Shown here one piece after another: positions 28,358 to 37,667 of a DNA stretch of 64,000 nucleotides. Origin of the DNA: JAZDRH01 sp047470865 (GTDB lineage Bacteria; Pseudomonadota; Gammaproteobacteria; Pseudomonadales; Pseudomonadaceae); assembly GCF_047470865.1 (NCBI RefSeq), contig NZ_JAZDRH010000013.1, positions 19,912 through 83,911 on the forward strand, given 5' to 3'. The notes beneath the pieces are model-generated. The model ran no database searches and was not told where the DNA came from. It saw nothing but the letters and a program-made list of their open reading frames with translations. The translations under genes and the position numbers were made by a program. Positions within the stretch are counted from its first letter, which is position 1. Each line of letters starts with the position of its first letter.

Positions 28358-28981
28358 ATGCGTGAGCAAGCCTTATTTATTGCTGGCCCAGTTGGCAATT
28401 TAGAAGCACTCTATTTACCACAGGAAGATGCCAAAGGCATTGCCTTAATATGTCACCCTAACCCTGTTAAGGGCGGGACTATGCAGAATAAAGTTGTTTC
28501 TACTTTGCAGCGTACTGCACGTGATGCCGGCCTGACAACCCTACGATTTAATTATCGTGGCGTAGAGCAAAGTGCGGGGAATCATGATATGGAGCAAGGC
28601 GAAGTAGATGATGCTCAAGCCGTATTTAATTGGTTTCGCCAACAGCACCCTGATATGCCAATTTATTTGTTAGGTTTTTCATTTGGTGGCTTTGTAGCAG
28701 GGGCATTGTCTGCACGTTTAGAGCAACAAGGAATTGCCACTAAAACCTTAATGATGATTGCACCTGCGTTTTATCGTCTAGATATGAATCATCCTTTTTG
28801 TCGTACAGCACAAACTACAGTGATTCAGCCTGAACAAGATGAAGTGATTGAGCCTAAAAGCGTGTATGCTTGGTCAGATCAACTTAAGTTACCCCACGAG
28901 TTGATTAAAGTGGCCGATTGCAGCCACTTTTTCCATGGCTACCTAGCCGATTTAAAAAGCTTAGTGGCTGCGCGTCTTTGA
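28358..28981 (+). CDS. Alpha/beta hydrolase (COG2945-like)
   Basis: A cytoplasmic hydrolase of unknown substrate, about 207 residues. The early CHPNPVKGGTMQNKVV block is typical of this group, the nucleophile serine is in LLGFSFGGFVAG and the likely catalytic histidine in DCSHFFHGYL. The ATG at 28358 has GGAG upstream; the longer frame begins inside the divergent gene's leader. It is followed 25 bases later by trpS. Confidence 0.82.
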   Translation: MREQALFIAGPVGNLEALYLPQEDAKGIALICHPNPVKGGTMQNKVVSTLQRTARDAGLTTLRFNYRGVEQSAGNHDMEQGEVDDAQAVFNWFRQQHPDMPIYLLGFSFGGFVAGALSARLEQQGIATKTLMMIAPAFYRLDMNHPFCRTAQTTVIQPEQDEVIEPKSVYAWSDQLKLPHELIKVADCSHFFHGYLADLKSLVAARL

Positions 28982-29006
28982 ATTAACTGTATTAAGCGAT
29001 AGATAG

Positions 29007-30347
29007 ATGACTACTCGAATTCTGACAGGTATTACCACAACTGGTATCCCACACTTAGGTAACTATGCTGGCGCTATCCGTCCTGCGATTGAAGCAAGCC
29101 GCGGACAGGGTGCAGAGTCGTTTTATTTCTTAGCTGATTACCATGCTTTGATTAAATGTGGTGATCCTCTGCGTGTGCAAGAATCACGCTTAGCGATAGC
29201 TGCAACTTGGCTGGCAGGGGGGCTTGATGCAGAGCGTGCCACTTTCTATCGCCAATCGGATATTCCAGAAATTCCGCAGCTAATGTGGCTTTTGACCTGT
29301 GTTTCAGCAAAAGGGCTGCTTAATCGTGCTCATGCTTATAAAGCTTCAGTGGATGTGAACACGGAAGAAGGGAATGACCCTGATGCAGGTGTGACTATGG
29401 GGTTATACAGCTATCCTGTGTTAATGGCGGCAGATATCCTTATGTTTAATGCCAATAAAGTACCTGTAGGGCGTGATCAAATCCAGCATGTTGAAATGGC
29501 CCGCGACATTGCTCAACGCTTTAATCATTTATATGGTGCTGGAAAAGAGTTTTTTGCATTACCAGAAGCGCAAATTGAAGAAGCTGTAGCTACTTTGCCT
29601 GGGCTTGATGGGCGTAAAATGTCAAAAAGCTATGATAATACTATTCCTTTATTTTGCTCAGAAAAGCAGCTTCGCGATTTAGTAATGCGCATAGTGACAG
29701 ACTCTAAGTTACCAGGTGAAGCAAAAGACCCTGATAATTCCCATTTGTTTACTATTTATAAAGCCTTCGCCAGTGCTGAACAAGAGCAGCAAATGCGTAG
29801 TGATTTAATGGCAGGTTTAGCATGGGGAGAAGCTAAACAGGCTTTATTTGAATTGCTTAATGCAAGCTTAGAACAGCCTCGCGCTAAGTATCATGAGTTG
29901 ATGGCTCGTCCAGATGACCTTGAAGATATCATGCTCATGGGAGCAAAAAAGGCAAGAGCTATTGCGCTGCCTTTCCTTGAAGAGTTACGTGCTGCTGTTG
30001 GTTTGCGCTCATTTAATGCTCAGGTTCAAGTAAAGAGTACGGCTAAGAAAAAAGCCAAAAAGTCGTCTCGTTTAGTGAGTTTTCGTGATGAGCTAGGCTT
30101 TCGTTTTCGCTTGTTAAATGCCGAAGGGGAAACATTATTTTTATCCAAAGGATTTGCCGATGGCAAAGCTGCGGGTATGGCAAGTAAAGCTTTACAAGAG
30201 CAGGAGGTTGCCATTGAACAAAAAGGCTTAGCTTTTAGTTTGATGCTTAATGGTGAGCAGATTGCCGAAAGCGAAGTCTTTGCTGATCAAGCCGCTTTAG
30301 AGTTGGCCTTGGAGCAAGTGACTCAAGCCTTAGCTGCAGAAGATTAA
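29007..30347 (+). CDS. trpS: Tryptophanyl-tRNA synthetase, long form
   Basis: Charges tRNA-Trp with tryptophan. Class I signature sites are PHLGNY (HIGH-type) near residue 15 and GRKMSKS near 205. At 446 residues it is about 110 longer than the usual enzyme: after residue 345 comes a lysine-rich linker (STAKKKAKKSS) and an extra C-terminal domain, a form I know from Pseudomonas and relatives. Role of the extra domain is not known to me. Confidence 0.95.
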   Translation: MTTRILTGITTTGIPHLGNYAGAIRPAIEASRGQGAESFYFLADYHALIKCGDPLRVQESRLAIAATWLAGGLDAERATFYRQSDIPEIPQLMWLLTCVSAKGLLNRAHAYKASVDVNTEEGNDPDAGVTMGLYSYPVLMAADILMFNANKVPVGRDQIQHVEMARDIAQRFNHLYGAGKEFFALPEAQIEEAVATLPGLDGRKMSKSYDNTIPLFCSEKQLRDLVMRIVTDSKLPGEAKDPDNSHLFTIYKAFASAEQEQQMRSDLMAGLAWGEAKQALFELLNASLEQPRAKYHELMARPDDLEDIMLMGAKKARAIALPFLEELRAAVGLRSFNAQVQVKSTAKKKAKKSSRLVSFRDELGFRFRLLNAEGETLFLSKGFADGKAAGMASKALQEQEVAIEQKGLAFSLMLNGEQIAESEVFADQAALELALEQVTQALAAED

Positions 30348-30412
30348 AGCGAGACAGCGAAATTACAGATGTTATTGAATAATGGCTGTGGTTTCATGTA
30401 ACAAGAAAGCAT

Positions 30413-30451
30413 AAAAAAGCCCTGATTAGATAAGCTAATGAGGGCTTTTTT
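30413..30451. terminator. Bidirectional terminator between trpS and dksA
   Basis: Stem AAAAAAGCCCT / AGGGCTTTTTT around a 17-base loop that itself can pair (GATTAG with CTAAT). A-run and T-run flank it, so it can end both convergent genes. Confidence 0.85.
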
Positions 30452-30467
30452 AGCGAGCAAATAAGTA

Positions 30468-30911
30468 TTATGAACCCATTTGTTTTTCTTTGATTTCTGC
30501 CAGTGTTTTACAGTCAATGCAGAGTGTCGCGGTTGGGCGAGCTTCTAAACGACGAACGCCAATTTCTACGCCACAGGCGTCACACCAGCCATATTCATCG
30601 TCAGCAATAAGCTGTAGTGTGCTGTCGATCTTCTTGATTAGTTTACGCTCACGGTCACGTGTGCGTAGCTCTAAACTAAATTCTTCTTCCTGACTAGCAC
30701 GATCCGCTGGATCAGGAAAGTTGGCCGCTTCATCTTTCATGTAGTTAACAGTACGGTCAACTTCATTAAGAAGCTCTAACTTCCAGTTATTAAGAATGTC
30801 AACAAAGTGAGCGCGCATTTTCTCGCTCATATATTCTTCGTTTTTAGTTTCCTTGTAAGGAACGAAGCCGCGGGTTAGTTGATCACCTTGAGGTTTTGCT
30901 TTGTTGGGCAT
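30468..30911 (-). CDS. dksA: RNA polymerase-binding transcription factor DksA
   Basis: Binds the RNA polymerase secondary channel and, with ppGpp, represses rRNA promoters and activates amino-acid genes. The 147 residues include the coiled coil with the tip DPADRASQEEE and a four-cysteine zinc finger (CDACG at the start, CIDCK at the end). All four cysteines are present, so this is the zinc form. A perfect 8-base inverted repeat lies 40-60 bases upstream (30951-30970). Confidence 0.97.
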   Translation of the reverse strand: MPNKAKPQGDQLTRGFVPYKETKNEEYMSEKMRAHFVDILNNWKLELLNEVDRTVNYMKDEAANFPDPADRASQEEEFSLELRTRDRERKLIKKIDSTLQLIADDEYGWCDACGVEIGVRRLEARPTATLCIDCKTLAEIKEKQMGS

Positions 30912-30950
30912 AATGACCGCCTCTCAAACACTATAAATCCCGAGTGTTGA

Positions 30951-30970
30951 TGCCTTAGTTACCTAAGGCA
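30951..30970. repeat. Perfect hairpin in the dksA leader
   Basis: TGCCTTAG and CTAAGGCA with a TTAC loop, 40 bases before the dksA ATG on the minus strand. No T-run follows. Could stabilise or regulate the leader; role unknown. Confidence 0.4.
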
Positions 30971-31074
30971 CCTAAACTAAGCGGGCGAAATTACCAGAAC
31001 TCTTATGTAAGTTCTACTGTATTTCAATTAATTAACTAATTATCCGACTAAGGTCAGATTTTAGAGGATTGCCA

Positions 31075-32403
31075 CTACTCAATTAGGCTACCTAGCAATG
31101 AGTGCGGTTTTGCTTCCTCAATATAGACGTTAACAAATTGCCCAATGAGTAATGGATTGCTGCTACGGAAATTCACAATACGGTTGGTTTCCGTACGTCC
31201 TTGTAACATACCTGGATCTTTTTTCGAATAGTCCGTTACGAGGATACGCTGTGTTGTACCAGCCATTTTTCGGCTGTACTCAAAGCCTTGCTGGTTAATA
31301 CGATGCTGCAATAAAGCTAAGCGGCGCTTTTTTTCTGCTTCGGGAGTATCGTCGTTTAAGTCGGCCGCAGGTGTACCAGGGCGAGGACTATAGACAAATG
31401 AATAGGAGTAATCAAAGCCTACATCTTCGATGAGCTTCATTGTTTGTTCAAAGTCTTTTTCAGTTTCGCCAGGGAAGCCTACGATAAAGTCAGAGCTAAT
31501 TAAAATATCAGGCACAGCGGCTTTTAATTTACGAATACGCGACTTGTATTCAAGCGCTGTATGATTGCGTTTCATATTTGCAAGTACACGGTCAGAGCCA
31601 GATTGTACTGGTAAATGCAAGTATTTAACCAGCTCAGGTACTTCGGCATGGGCTTGAATCAATGCATCAGAAAACTCAAGTGGATGCGAGGTGGTATAGC
31701 GAATACGGTCAATACCATCAACAGCGGCTACAGCACGAATTAAGTCGGCAAGATCACAGATAGAGCCATCCTCCATATTGCCGCGATAGCCGTTTACATT
31801 TTGTCCCAGTAAGGTAATCTCACGCACGCCATTTTCAGCTAGATGGATGACCTCCATCATGACGTCATTAAAGGGACGGCTTACTTCTTCGCCGCGCGTA
31901 TAAGGTACAACGCAGAAAGTACAGTATTTACTACAGCCTTCCATGACTGAAACGAAAGCTGTTGGGCCATCGACACGAGGCTCAGGTAAACGATCAAATT
32001 TTTCAATTTCAGGGAAAGAAACATCTACTTGAGCAGAGCCAGTAGAGCGCGCTGCATCAATCATTTCAGGTAAGCGATGCAGTGTTTGCGGGCCGAAAAC
32101 CACATCAACATAAGGTGCCCGTTGACGAATAGCGTCGCCTTCTTGGCTGGCAACGCAGCCACCTACACCAATAACAAGCTCAGGATTGCTTTTTTTAAGT
32201 TCGCGCCAGCGTCCAAGTTGAGAAAATACTTTCTCTTGTGCTTTTTCACGGATTGAGCAGGTATTCAATAAAATAACATCAGCCTGTGCAGGATCATCCG
32301 TAGTTTCCATGGCTTGATGTTCGCCCAGTAGATCCATCATGCGCGAGCTATCGTACTCGTTCATTTGGCAACCATGGGTTTCGATATAAAGTTTTTTAGC
32401 CAT
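31075..32403 (-). CDS. miaB: tRNA-2-methylthio-N6-dimethylallyladenosine synthase
   Basis: Radical-SAM enzyme adding a methylthio group to i6A37 of tRNA. Layout: N-terminal UPF0004 domain with ETHGCQMNEYDS and LNTCSIREKA holding cluster cysteines, radical-SAM triad CSKYCTFC near residue 157, and a C-terminal TRAM domain (VTDYSKKDPGMLQGRTE). At 442 residues it is normal. Confidence 0.96.
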   Translation of the reverse strand: MAKKLYIETHGCQMNEYDSSRMMDLLGEHQAMETTDDPAQADVILLNTCSIREKAQEKVFSQLGRWRELKKSNPELVIGVGGCVASQEGDAIRQRAPYVDVVFGPQTLHRLPEMIDAARSTGSAQVDVSFPEIEKFDRLPEPRVDGPTAFVSVMEGCSKYCTFCVVPYTRGEEVSRPFNDVMMEVIHLAENGVREITLLGQNVNGYRGNMEDGSICDLADLIRAVAAVDGIDRIRYTTSHPLEFSDALIQAHAEVPELVKYLHLPVQSGSDRVLANMKRNHTALEYKSRIRKLKAAVPDILISSDFIVGFPGETEKDFEQTMKLIEDVGFDYSYSFVYSPRPGTPAADLNDDTPEAEKKRRLALLQHRINQQGFEYSRKMAGTTQRILVTDYSKKDPGMLQGRTETNRIVNFRSSNPLLIGQFVNVYIEEAKPHSLLGSLIE

Positions 32404-32481
32404 GAGAGCGTGGCCTACCTCAAGTAAAGAAAAAAGATCTGCGCATTATAAAGATCGTACTATTAAGCGCAAATAAACTGG

Positions 32482-33144
32482 CTACTTTTTATCGGATTTC
32501 AAGCGGTATAAGCGAACATTTTTAAATTCTTCAGGTTCTTGTAAGTCAGGCAAGGTGCACGCAGTTAATAATTCTTGGGTTTGGTACTGGGCATGTTCAA
32601 AGTTACGTACACGAGAATCAGCGATTAAGCAGTCGTTGGCGTAGTGAGGAAATTGTTCTAGTAAACTAAAGTTAGCTGAGTCGTAAAGAATATCTGCGGC
32701 TATTAGTAAATCCGCTTTCTCTTCTATCTGCAACAAATCAGGGCAGTAGCTTAGCTCTACTTGATTAAGGTAAGCATTGGCTTGGCAGGCTTGTAGTGCT
32801 ATGGGGTCTAGATCACAGGCAATAACTTTTTTCGCTCCGGCTAGTGCTGCGGCAATAGCGACCACACCGCTGCCAGCGCCAAAATCTATTATGGTTTTGT
32901 CATTTACCTGTTCAGAATGTTGCAATAACCACTTAGCTAAAGCAAAACCGCTCGCCCAGCAAAAACACCAATAAGGCGGTGCATTTAGCAGCGCTTGTGT
33001 TTCCTCGGCAGTAAAGTGGCGCTGCATATTGTTTGGATCAATCAGCCATAATTGAATTGGTGTTGTATTTAACGGTGTAATAGATAACTGCGCATCACTG
33101 ATGAAATGTTGTAGATGCTTAATGAGTAAAGTAGGACTGAGCAT
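32482..33144 (-). CDS. Class I SAM-dependent methyltransferase
   Basis: About 220 residues with a clear SAM-binding motif IDFGAGSGVVAIAAALAGAK and CDLDPIALQACQANA, and a DLLIAADILYD post-motif resembling protein N-methyltransferases of the PrmA/ETFB-lysine group. Substrate not identifiable. I start at the ATG at 33142-33144 (MLSPTLLIKHL) with AAAGTGA upstream, since the longer frame begins at TTG. Divergent from nrdR. Confidence 0.75.
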   Translation of the reverse strand: MLSPTLLIKHLQHFISDAQLSITPLNTTPIQLWLIDPNNMQRHFTAEETQALLNAPPYWCFCWASGFALAKWLLQHSEQVNDKTIIDFGAGSGVVAIAAALAGAKKVIACDLDPIALQACQANAYLNQVELSYCPDLLQIEEKADLLIAADILYDSANFSLLEQFPHYANDCLIADSRVRNFEHAQYQTQELLTACTLPDLQEPEEFKNVRLYRLKSDKK

Positions 33145-33252
33145 ATGAATCACTTTAAATAGGGTGCTTGTGTTATAGCGCAACGCCTGCTGTTTGTCTT
33201 GCCGATAAGATCAGTTACCATGAGAAACTATTTGTAAAAGGCGGATGAATCT

Positions 33253-33720
33253 ATGCATTGCCCGTTTTGTAGCACTACAGACACCAAGGTCATTGACTCA
33301 CGTTTGGTTGCCAATGGTGATCAAGTACGACGTCGCCGCGAATGCTTGGCTTGTGGCGAGCGCTTTACGACGTTTGAAACGGCTGAATTAGTATTACCTC
33401 GGCTGATTAAACAAGATGGTAGTCGCCAACCTTTTGACGAAGACAAGCTACGTGCTGGTATGTTGCGAGCCTTAGAAAAGCGACCTGTCAGCATGGAAAA
33501 ACTTGAGGAAGCCATTGCCCGCATTAAACATCGTTTACGAGCAACAGGCGAGCGTGAAGTGAAGTCATTATTAGTTGGTGAATTGGTAATGAATGAGCTG
33601 CATAAGTTAGATGAAATTGCTTATATCCGTTTTGCTTCTGTGTATCGTTGCTTCCAAGACTTAAATGAATTTCGCGATGAAATTGATCGCCTCGCTAACC
33701 GTAACCAAAAAAATGATTGA
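33253..33720 (+). CDS. nrdR: Transcriptional repressor NrdR
   Basis: Zinc-ribbon/ATP-cone protein that represses ribonucleotide reductase operons when dATP is bound. The zinc ribbon has CPFC at residues 3-6 and CLACGERF later, with the basic VRRRREC between; the ATP-cone (LPRLIKQDGSRQPFDEDKL) follows. Length 155 residues is normal. It overlaps ribD by eight bases. Confidence 0.96.
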   Translation: MHCPFCSTTDTKVIDSRLVANGDQVRRRRECLACGERFTTFETAELVLPRLIKQDGSRQPFDEDKLRAGMLRALEKRPVSMEKLEEAIARIKHRLRATGEREVKSLLVGELVMNELHKLDEIAYIRFASVYRCFQDLNEFRDEIDRLANRNQKND

Positions 33721-34804
33721 TCAAACCTATATGGCACAAGCTTTGCAACTAGCGCAGCAGGGCTTATATAGCACGCATCCTAACCCAAGAGTTGGTTGCG
33801 TCATTGTGAAGAATGGTGTCGTAGTTGGGCAAGGATGGCACCAGTGCGCTGGAGAACCTCACGCTGAAGTGCATGCCTTGCGTGAGGCAGGAACACAGGC
33901 TAAAGGCGCTACAGCTTATGTCACGCTAGAGCCTTGTAGCCATCATGGGCGAACACCACCTTGCGCCAATGCTCTAGTGAGCGCTGGAGTAGCTAGAGTG
34001 GTTACGGCTATGCAAGATCCTAATCCTCAAGTAGCAGGTACAGGTTTGGCGCGTCTACAAGCTGCTGGAGTTGAAGTAATTTCAGGTGTACTTGAAGAAC
34101 AAGCACGCAGCCTTAATTGTGGATTCATTAAGCGCATGGAAACTGGATTGCCTTGGGTGCGTGTGAAGCTGGCAATGAGCCTTGATGGACGTACTGCAAT
34201 GGCTAATGGCGAAAGCAAGTGGATTACGGGCCCAGCTGCTCGTAGTGATGTACAGCGTTTACGTGCAAGATCTAGCCTAGTCATTACAGGTGCAGATACA
34301 GTTTTACAAGATCAAGCCCGATTAACAGTTCGATCAGCAGAGCTTGGGCTAGATCCGTGGCAAACGGCATTAGCTGAAAAATACGTTGTTGAACGTTTGC
34401 TCATTGATAGTCAACTAAGAGTGCCTACAACAGCTGCATTTTTTCAAGCAGGAAAAGTGCTAGTAGCCACATTGCAAAGGGTTGCAAATCAGTCAGATAT
34501 TGAATACCTCTGCCTCACCGAGCAGAACGGCAAAGTGAATTTAGTTGAGTTATTAAAAAAACTAGCTGTACGCGGTACTAATGAAGTCTTGGTTGAAGCA
34601 GGGCCTCGCTTAGCGGGGGCTTTTGTGGAGCAAGGGTTAGTAGATGAGCTGTATATTTATATGGCGCCTAAATTAATGGGCGCATTGGCCAACCCATTGT
34701 TGTCATTGCCATTCCAACATATGTCACAAGCTGTTGATCTACGTATTCAAGATATACGCGCAATAGGGCATGACTGGCGCATTATTGCGCAGCCAGCGCT
34801 ATGA
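33713..34804 (+). CDS. ribD: Bifunctional riboflavin deaminase/reductase
   Basis: Carries out the second and third steps of riboflavin synthesis (pyrimidine deaminase, then reductase). The deaminase domain has the zinc site in EPHAEVHAL and LEPCSHHGRTPPCANAL; the reductase domain has VRVKLAMSLDGRTAMANGESKWITG. I use the ATG at 33713, inside the last codons of nrdR; the longer frame extends deep into nrdR. About 363 residues. The next gene is not ribE or ribBA as is common but cobU, overlapping by four bases (ATGA). Confidence 0.94.
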   Translation: MIDQTYMAQALQLAQQGLYSTHPNPRVGCVIVKNGVVVGQGWHQCAGEPHAEVHALREAGTQAKGATAYVTLEPCSHHGRTPPCANALVSAGVARVVTAMQDPNPQVAGTGLARLQAAGVEVISGVLEEQARSLNCGFIKRMETGLPWVRVKLAMSLDGRTAMANGESKWITGPAARSDVQRLRARSSLVITGADTVLQDQARLTVRSAELGLDPWQTALAEKYVVERLLIDSQLRVPTTAAFFQAGKVLVATLQRVANQSDIEYLCLTEQNGKVNLVELLKKLAVRGTNEVLVEAGPRLAGAFVEQGLVDELYIYMAPKLMGALANPLLSLPFQHMSQAVDLRIQDIRAIGHDWRIIAQPAL

Positions 34805-35349
34805 GTTATGAGCTTATTTTAGGTGGCGCGCGTTCGGGGAAAAGCCGTTTAGCTGAACAATTAGCTCAACAGGTGGAGGGTTCAGTTTGCTATATCGCAA
34901 CAGCGCAAGCCTTAGATGCTGAAATGCAAGCACGTATTGCTCAGCATAAAGCTCAGCGCCCATCAACTTGGGCACTATGTGAAGAACCTATCTACTTAGC
35001 CGAGGCTATTGAGCAGAATGTGAAAGCCCATGCATGTGTATTAGTTGATTGTTTAACCTTATGGCTAACTAATTTATTACTGACAGAAAATAGGCAGTTG
35101 CTGAACGAACAGATACAGGCGTTGCAATCTGTGCTGGTGCAGCAGCGTGGACATATTATTTTGGTGAGCAATGAAACAGGTCTAGGTGTAGTGCCTATGG
35201 GCGAACTGTCACGTCAGTATGTAGATCAGGCTGGCTGGCTGCATCAAGCCTTAGCCCAAGAAGCTCAGCGTGTTATCTTTACTGTGGCAGGGCTGCCTAT
35301 GGTACTTAAAGGAGCAGCATTAGCATGTGGTGGAAAAAACCAGCATTAG
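34801..35349 (+). CDS. cobU: Adenosylcobinamide kinase / adenosylcobinamide-phosphate guanylyltransferase
   Basis: Phosphorylates adenosylcobinamide and converts it to the GDP form during cobalamin nucleotide-loop assembly. P-loop GGARSGKSRLAE is at residues 8-19, followed by the conserved CYIATAQALDAEM and VLVDCLTLWLTNLL blocks and LVSNETGLGVVP. It is 182 residues. Overlaps ribD by four bases and cobT by 25 bases. Confidence 0.94.
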   Translation: MSYELILGGARSGKSRLAEQLAQQVEGSVCYIATAQALDAEMQARIAQHKAQRPSTWALCEEPIYLAEAIEQNVKAHACVLVDCLTLWLTNLLLTENRQLLNEQIQALQSVLVQQRGHIILVSNETGLGVVPMGELSRQYVDQAGWLHQALAQEAQRVIFTVAGLPMVLKGAALACGGKNQH

Positions 35350-36377
35350 CATTAAATAGACAGGCGCAAGAACAAGCTGCACAACACAATGCTGATTTAA
35401 CCAAGCCATTAGGCTCGTTGGGTTATTTAGAACAGTGTTTATTGCATTTAGCGGCCATGCAAGGCGTGCTTAAGCCTCATTTAGATAGGGTCTGGATTAG
35501 TGTGTTTGCAGCTGATCATGGCGTTACTGAAGAAGGAATATCAGCGTATCCAGCAAGGGTTACTCGGCAAATGCTGGGCAACTTTGTCCAAGGCGGTGCA
35601 GCTATTAGCGTACTTGCAAAGCAGCTAGATGCCTATTTGGAAGTAATTGATTGCGGTATTTTGCAGTCAGCACCTAAACTGGAGGGAGTGTTGCACCAGC
35701 CTGTGGCTAAGGGCACAGCAAATTTTACGCAACAGCCAGCCATGACAGCTGAACAATTAGAACAAGCACTCAGTATTGGCCGTCAAGCAGTTCAACGGGC
35801 TAAAGCGCAGGGGGTTCAGCTTTTTATTGCAGGCGAGATGGGTATTGGTAATACCACAACAGCGTCAGCCTTGGCATGTGCTTTATTAAATCAGTCGGCG
35901 CAGTCTATGGTTGATAAGGGGACAGGATTAAATCCTTCAGGCGTGCAGCATAAAATAAACGTCATAGATCAAGCTTTAGCGCTTCATCAACTAAAGTCGC
36001 AGTCTCCCTTCTTGGTTTTGCAAAGCTTGGGTGGTTTTGAGGTTGCAGCTATCACAGGTGCTTACATAGCCGCGGCGCAATGTGGTCTTAGTGTGTTAGT
36101 CGATGGTTTTATTTGTTCAGTAGCGGCATTATGTGCGCAAGCTTTAAATCCAGCGAGCATTAACTGGATGTTGTTTGCGCATCAAAGCGCTGAAATAGGG
36201 CACAAGGCAGTGCTCAAAGCGCTACAGGTGAGGCCTTTATTGGCTCTGGACCTGTGTTTAGGTGAAGCAAGCGGGGCAGCCTTGGCTGTGCCTTTATTGC
36301 GCAATATCTGCATGCTTAATGCCAATATGGCAACTTTTTCTCAGGCAAGGGTGGATAGGAAATCTATATGCGATTAG
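35325..36377 (+). CDS. cobT: Nicotinate-nucleotide--dimethylbenzimidazole phosphoribosyltransferase
   Basis: Makes alpha-ribazole phosphate, the lower-ligand nucleotide of cobalamin. Recognisable blocks are LTKPLGSLGYLE, FAADHGVTEEGISAYP, GEMGIGNTTTASA, VDKGTGLNPSGVQHK and GEASGAALAVPLL, which holds the catalytic glutamate near the C-terminus. 350 residues. ATG lies inside the cobU end, so translation is probably coupled; overlaps cobC by 10 bases. Confidence 0.94.
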   Translation: MWWKKPALALNRQAQEQAAQHNADLTKPLGSLGYLEQCLLHLAAMQGVLKPHLDRVWISVFAADHGVTEEGISAYPARVTRQMLGNFVQGGAAISVLAKQLDAYLEVIDCGILQSAPKLEGVLHQPVAKGTANFTQQPAMTAEQLEQALSIGRQAVQRAKAQGVQLFIAGEMGIGNTTTASALACALLNQSAQSMVDKGTGLNPSGVQHKINVIDQALALHQLKSQSPFLVLQSLGGFEVAAITGAYIAAAQCGLSVLVDGFICSVAALCAQALNPASINWMLFAHQSAEIGHKAVLKALQVRPLLALDLCLGEASGAALAVPLLRNICMLNANMATFSQARVDRKSICD

Positions 36378-36934
36378 TGCTTTTACGTCATGGAGAAACA
36401 ACTCAAGGCGGAGGATTTCGCGGTACGCTTAATGATGCTTTAACCGATATTGGCTGGCAGCATATGCTTGATGCATTGCCAAATGAGCTCATGGTTGATC
36501 AGGTAATATCCTCACCTCTCATGCGTTGTTTAAGTTTTGCTGAGCATTACGCCAAGGTTCATCAGCTACCTTTAGCTATTGATGCGGCATTTCAAGAGAT
36601 TCATTTTGGTGATTGGGAAGGGCGCACTGCTGAACAATTGATGGAGCATCATGCTGATCAGTTAACTAAGTTTTGGGCTGATCCTTTTGCCTATACCCCG
36701 CCTAATGCAGAATCGACACAAAGCTTTATGGAGCGTGTTTTTGAAGGTGTGGCTAAGTTGCAACAGGAATATGCCAATAAAACCTTGCTGTTAGTCACTC
36801 ATGCAGGTGTTATTCGCCTCTTGTTAGCCCGTGCACAAGGTGTTGCTTTAAAAGAATTACTGCAAATAAATGTTGCCCATGCCGATGTTTATCATCTTGA
36901 TTTTTCAGTAAAGGCTAGAGGCGATATTGTTTAA
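36368..36934 (+). CDS. cobC: Alpha-ribazole phosphatase (histidine phosphatase family)
   Basis: Removes phosphate from alpha-ribazole 5'-phosphate. The phosphoglycerate-mutase-like motif LRHGETTQGGGFRG at residues 4-17 has the catalytic histidine, and LLVTHAGVIR holds the second. The family is broad, but the cobT and cobS neighbours and overlaps make the cobalamin role likely. 188 residues. Confidence 0.88.
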   Translation: MRLVLLRHGETTQGGGFRGTLNDALTDIGWQHMLDALPNELMVDQVISSPLMRCLSFAEHYAKVHQLPLAIDAAFQEIHFGDWEGRTAEQLMEHHADQLTKFWADPFAYTPPNAESTQSFMERVFEGVAKLQQEYANKTLLLVTHAGVIRLLLARAQGVALKELLQINVAHADVYHLDFSVKARGDIV

Positions 36935-37661
36935 CTTTTTAATTGCCTTGCAGTTTTTAACACGGGTGCCGGTTACTTTGTTGCGCATGCCAGAACCAGA
37001 AGAAATGGGGCGTTCGGCCTTATATTATCCATTGGTTGGCGGATTGATAGGTGCAGTGTTATGGGGTATTGGCTATCTATTGCCTGAGCAAAATGCATGG
37101 CTGCAAGCGGTTTTATTGTTAGTATTTTGGGTGGTAGTGACAGGTGCGTTACACCTTGATGGCTTTGCTGACATGTTAGATGCATGGGCAGGTGGGCATG
37201 GTGATAAGGAGCGCACTTTAGCCTTAATGAAAGATCCGCGTAGTGGTCCAATGGCTGTGATTGGATTGTTCTTATTATTACTCTTAAAATTTGTGCTGCT
37301 GGTCAAGATACTTGAGCTGCAGTGGTTTGCACCTTTGCTACTGGCGCCCTGGTTGGCTCGGCTAGGTTTACTGTGGTTGCTGGCAAATGTACCTTATGTT
37401 CGTGAACAAGGGCTGGGTAGCTATATTTCACAGCACTTGCCACGCTCGTTATTGCCTAAATTATTTATGATTAACCTGCTATTACTGGTTTTTTGGGGCT
37501 GGTTGGCGGTCTGGTTAGTTATATTTAATGTGCTGGCGCTATTTTGGTTTCGCCATAATTTGCTCCAGAAAATTGGTGGAACTACTGGTGATACCGCAGG
37601 GGCTTGGGTAGAAATAAGTGAAGTGCTTAGTTTATTTGTAGCCGTTTGTTTTTGGAGTTAG
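36927..37661 (+). CDS. cobS: Adenosylcobinamide-GDP ribazoletransferase
   Basis: Integral-membrane cobalamin synthase joining the two halves of the molecule. Opens FNFLIALQFLTRVPV, then ALYYPLVGGLIGAVLWG, GALHLDGFADMLDAWAGG and MKDPRSGPMAVIG, the family's cytoplasmic acidic loop, and ends TTGDTAGAWVEISEV. The start is a TTG at 36927 preceded by GAGGCG; no ATG lies nearby and the conserved N-terminus begins here. 244 residues, about six membrane helices. Overlaps cobC by eight bases. Confidence 0.93.
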   Translation: MFNFLIALQFLTRVPVTLLRMPEPEEMGRSALYYPLVGGLIGAVLWGIGYLLPEQNAWLQAVLLLVFWVVVTGALHLDGFADMLDAWAGGHGDKERTLALMKDPRSGPMAVIGLFLLLLLKFVLLVKILELQWFAPLLLAPWLARLGLLWLLANVPYVREQGLGSYISQHLPRSLLPKLFMINLLLLVFWGWLAVWLVIFNVLALFWFRHNLLQKIGGTTGDTAGAWVEISEVLSLFVAVCFWS

Positions 37662-37667
37662 GTTGTT

